NCBI RefSeq assembly: GCF_026236535.1
Contig: NZ_JAHTMW010000009.1
Coordinates: forward strand, 248,001-312,000
Length of the DNA stretch: 64,000 bases
Reading direction: 5' to 3'
Source of the DNA: Streptomyces sp. SKN60
GTDB taxonomy: Bacteria > Actinomycetota > Actinomycetes > Streptomycetales > Streptomycetaceae
The notes beneath the pieces were generated by a model. The model made no database searches. It saw only the letters and a list, made by a program, of their open reading frames with translations, and was not told the origin of the DNA. Position numbers and translations under genes: made by a program. Shown piece by piece: positions 63,095 through 64,000 of this stretch (positions within the stretch are counted from its first letter, which is position 1; every line of letters begins with the position of its first letter).

Positions 63095-64000
63095 ATGAGA
63101 CTCGGAGTCCTCGACGTCGGTTCGAACACAGTGCACCTGCTGGTGGTGGACGCCCACCCCGGCGCGCGCCCGCTGCCCGCCCACTCCCACAAGGCGGAGC
63201 TCCGCCTCGCCGAGCTGCTCGACGAGCGCGGCGCCATCGCCGACGCGGGCGTGGAGCGGCTCGTCGCCACCGTCCGCGACGCGCTGACCGCCGCCGAGGA
63301 CAAGGGCTGCGAGGAGGTCCTGCCCTTCGCGACCTCCGCCGTCCGCGAGGCCAGCAACGCCGACGAGGTGCTGGCCCGGGTGTACGAGGAGACGGGCATC
63401 GCGCTCCAGGTCCTCACCGGCCCCGAGGAGGCCCGGCTCACCTTCCTGGCGGCCCGCCGCTGGTACGGCTGGTCGTCGGGGAAGCTGTTCCTCCTGGACA
63501 TCGGCGGCGGCTCGCTGGAGGTCGCCTTCGGCATCGACGAGGAGCCCGACGCGGCGGTGTCGCTGCCGCTCGGCGCGGGCCGGCTCACCAAGGGCTGGCT
63601 GCCCGGCGACCCGCCGGACACCGGGGACGTGAAGGCGCTGCGCCGGCACGTGCGGGCGCAGATCGCCCGTACGGTCGGCGAGTTCAGCCGCTTCGGCCGG
63701 CCCGACCACGTGGTGGCCACCTCCAAGACCTTCAAGCAGCTCGCCCGCATCGCCGGCGCCCCCGGCTCCGGCGAGGGCCTCTACGTCCAGCGCACCCTCT
63801 CCAAGTCCTCCCTGGAGGAATGGGTCCCCCGCCTCGCCGCCATGACCACCCCCGAACGCGCCCTCCTCCCCGGCGTCTCCGAAGGCCGCGCCGCCCAACT
63901 CCTCGCCGGTGCCCTGGTCGCCGAGGGCGCGATGGACCTCTTCGGCGTCGACCGCCTGGAGATCTGCCCCTGGGCCCTCCGCGAGGGCGTGATCCTGCGG
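63095..64000 (+). CDS. Ppx/GppA exopolyphosphatase family protein (3' end cut by window edge)
   Basis: ASKHA-fold phosphatase acting on polyphosphate and/or pppGpp. The first 302 residues are present: [20 protein letters not shown] (phosphate 1), [43 protein letters not shown] (phosphate 2) and the C-terminal helical region [19 protein letters not shown] with [11 protein letters not shown]. That is nearly the whole protein for this family (about 310 residues). ATG 63095 is close to the divergent gene; the promoter must be in the 41-bp spacer. Confidence 0.94.
   Translation, partial: MRLGVLDVGSNTVHLLVVDAHPGARPLPAHSHKAELRLAELLDERGAIADAGVERLVATVRDALTAAEDKGCEEVLPFATSAVREASNADEVLARVYEETGIALQVLTGPEEARLTFLAARRWYGWSSGKLFLLDIGGGSLEVAFGIDEEPDAAVSLPLGAGRLTKGWLPGDPPDTGDVKALRRHVRAQIARTVGEFSRFGRPDHVVATSKTFKQLARIAGAPGSGEGLYVQRTLSKSSLEEWVPRLAAMTTPERALLPGVSEGRAAQLLAGALVAEGAMDLFGVDRLEICPWALREGVILR

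Overview
This is a very GC-rich, gene-dense actinobacterial chromosome segment, almost certainly from a Streptomyces. The reasons are strong G/C bias at third codon positions, many GTG starts and ATGA/GTGA overlaps, and conserved neighbourhoods known from Streptomyces (ppa-dacB-metalloprotease-tilS-hpt-ftsH-folE; panC-nadB-nadC-coaX; lsr2/clpC; sigE-cseABC; disA-radA). I see no tRNA, rRNA, CRISPR array, insertion sequence or prophage. Both window edges cut genes: a ClC-type channel on the left and a Ppx/GppA phosphatase on the right.

Layout. 1-4.2 kb: ClC-like channel, YbjQ protein, DedA membrane protein, ThrE-type exporter and pyrophosphatase. 4.3-11.8 kb: a plus-strand run of dacB, a zinc metalloprotease, tilS, hpt, ftsH and folE. 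11.8-13.4 kb: a small accessory patch holding a free-standing intein/LAGLIDADG-type homing endonuclease and a zinc-ribbon orphan. 13.4-18.4 kb: minus-strand folate block (DUF3180, folK, folB, NTF2-like, folP) and an MprF-like synthase. 18.5-23.2 kb: an esterase and an osmoprotectant-type ABC importer. 23.4-30.5 kb: coiled-coil membrane protein, stand-alone NuoD with a MidA-type methyltransferase, a two-component system, a P-loop protein and an ArsR regulator. 30.6-31.1 kb: non-coding inverted repeat. 31.1-38.0 kb: threonine aldolase, then a tightly coupled pantothenate/NAD/CoA operon. 38.1-44.2 kb: small proteins, a BlaI regulator, a GNAT acetyltransferase, lsr2, an SCO3374-like gene and clpC. 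44.2-47.3 kb: a trypsin-NACHT plus trypco2 conflict pair. 47.8-50.8 kb: M23 peptidase and a TetR/MFS efflux pair. 51.0-54.4 kb: sigE-cseA-cseB-cseC envelope stress operon. 54.6-64 kb: mutY, PAP2 phosphatase, disA, radA, a sigma-like/BACON membrane fusion, a Cys-rich conserved protein and ppx.

Most unusual locus. In folE the codons around the catalytic Cys-Glu-His-His motif abruptly become AT-rich and E. coli-like (about 46% GC over 100 bp). Directly downstream lies a free-standing protein with intein-like ends and two LAGLIDADG motifs, but lacking the residues needed for splicing. Its ribosome binding site and start codon sit in a long hairpin. Together this looks like an intein-derived homing endonuclease beside its target gene, with a recoded (immune or co-converted) target site. 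The second accessory island is the trypsin-NACHT/trypco2 pair beside clpC, resembling the NTP-dependent conflict systems described in multicellular bacteria.

Other connected themes are cyclic di-AMP synthesis (disA) in the same window as a peptidoglycan hydrolase with a highly structured 5' leader, and the pairing of a NuoD homologue with a methyltransferase of the family that modifies that subunit in mitochondrial complex I. Family assignments are from reading motifs by eye and from memory; nothing was searched.
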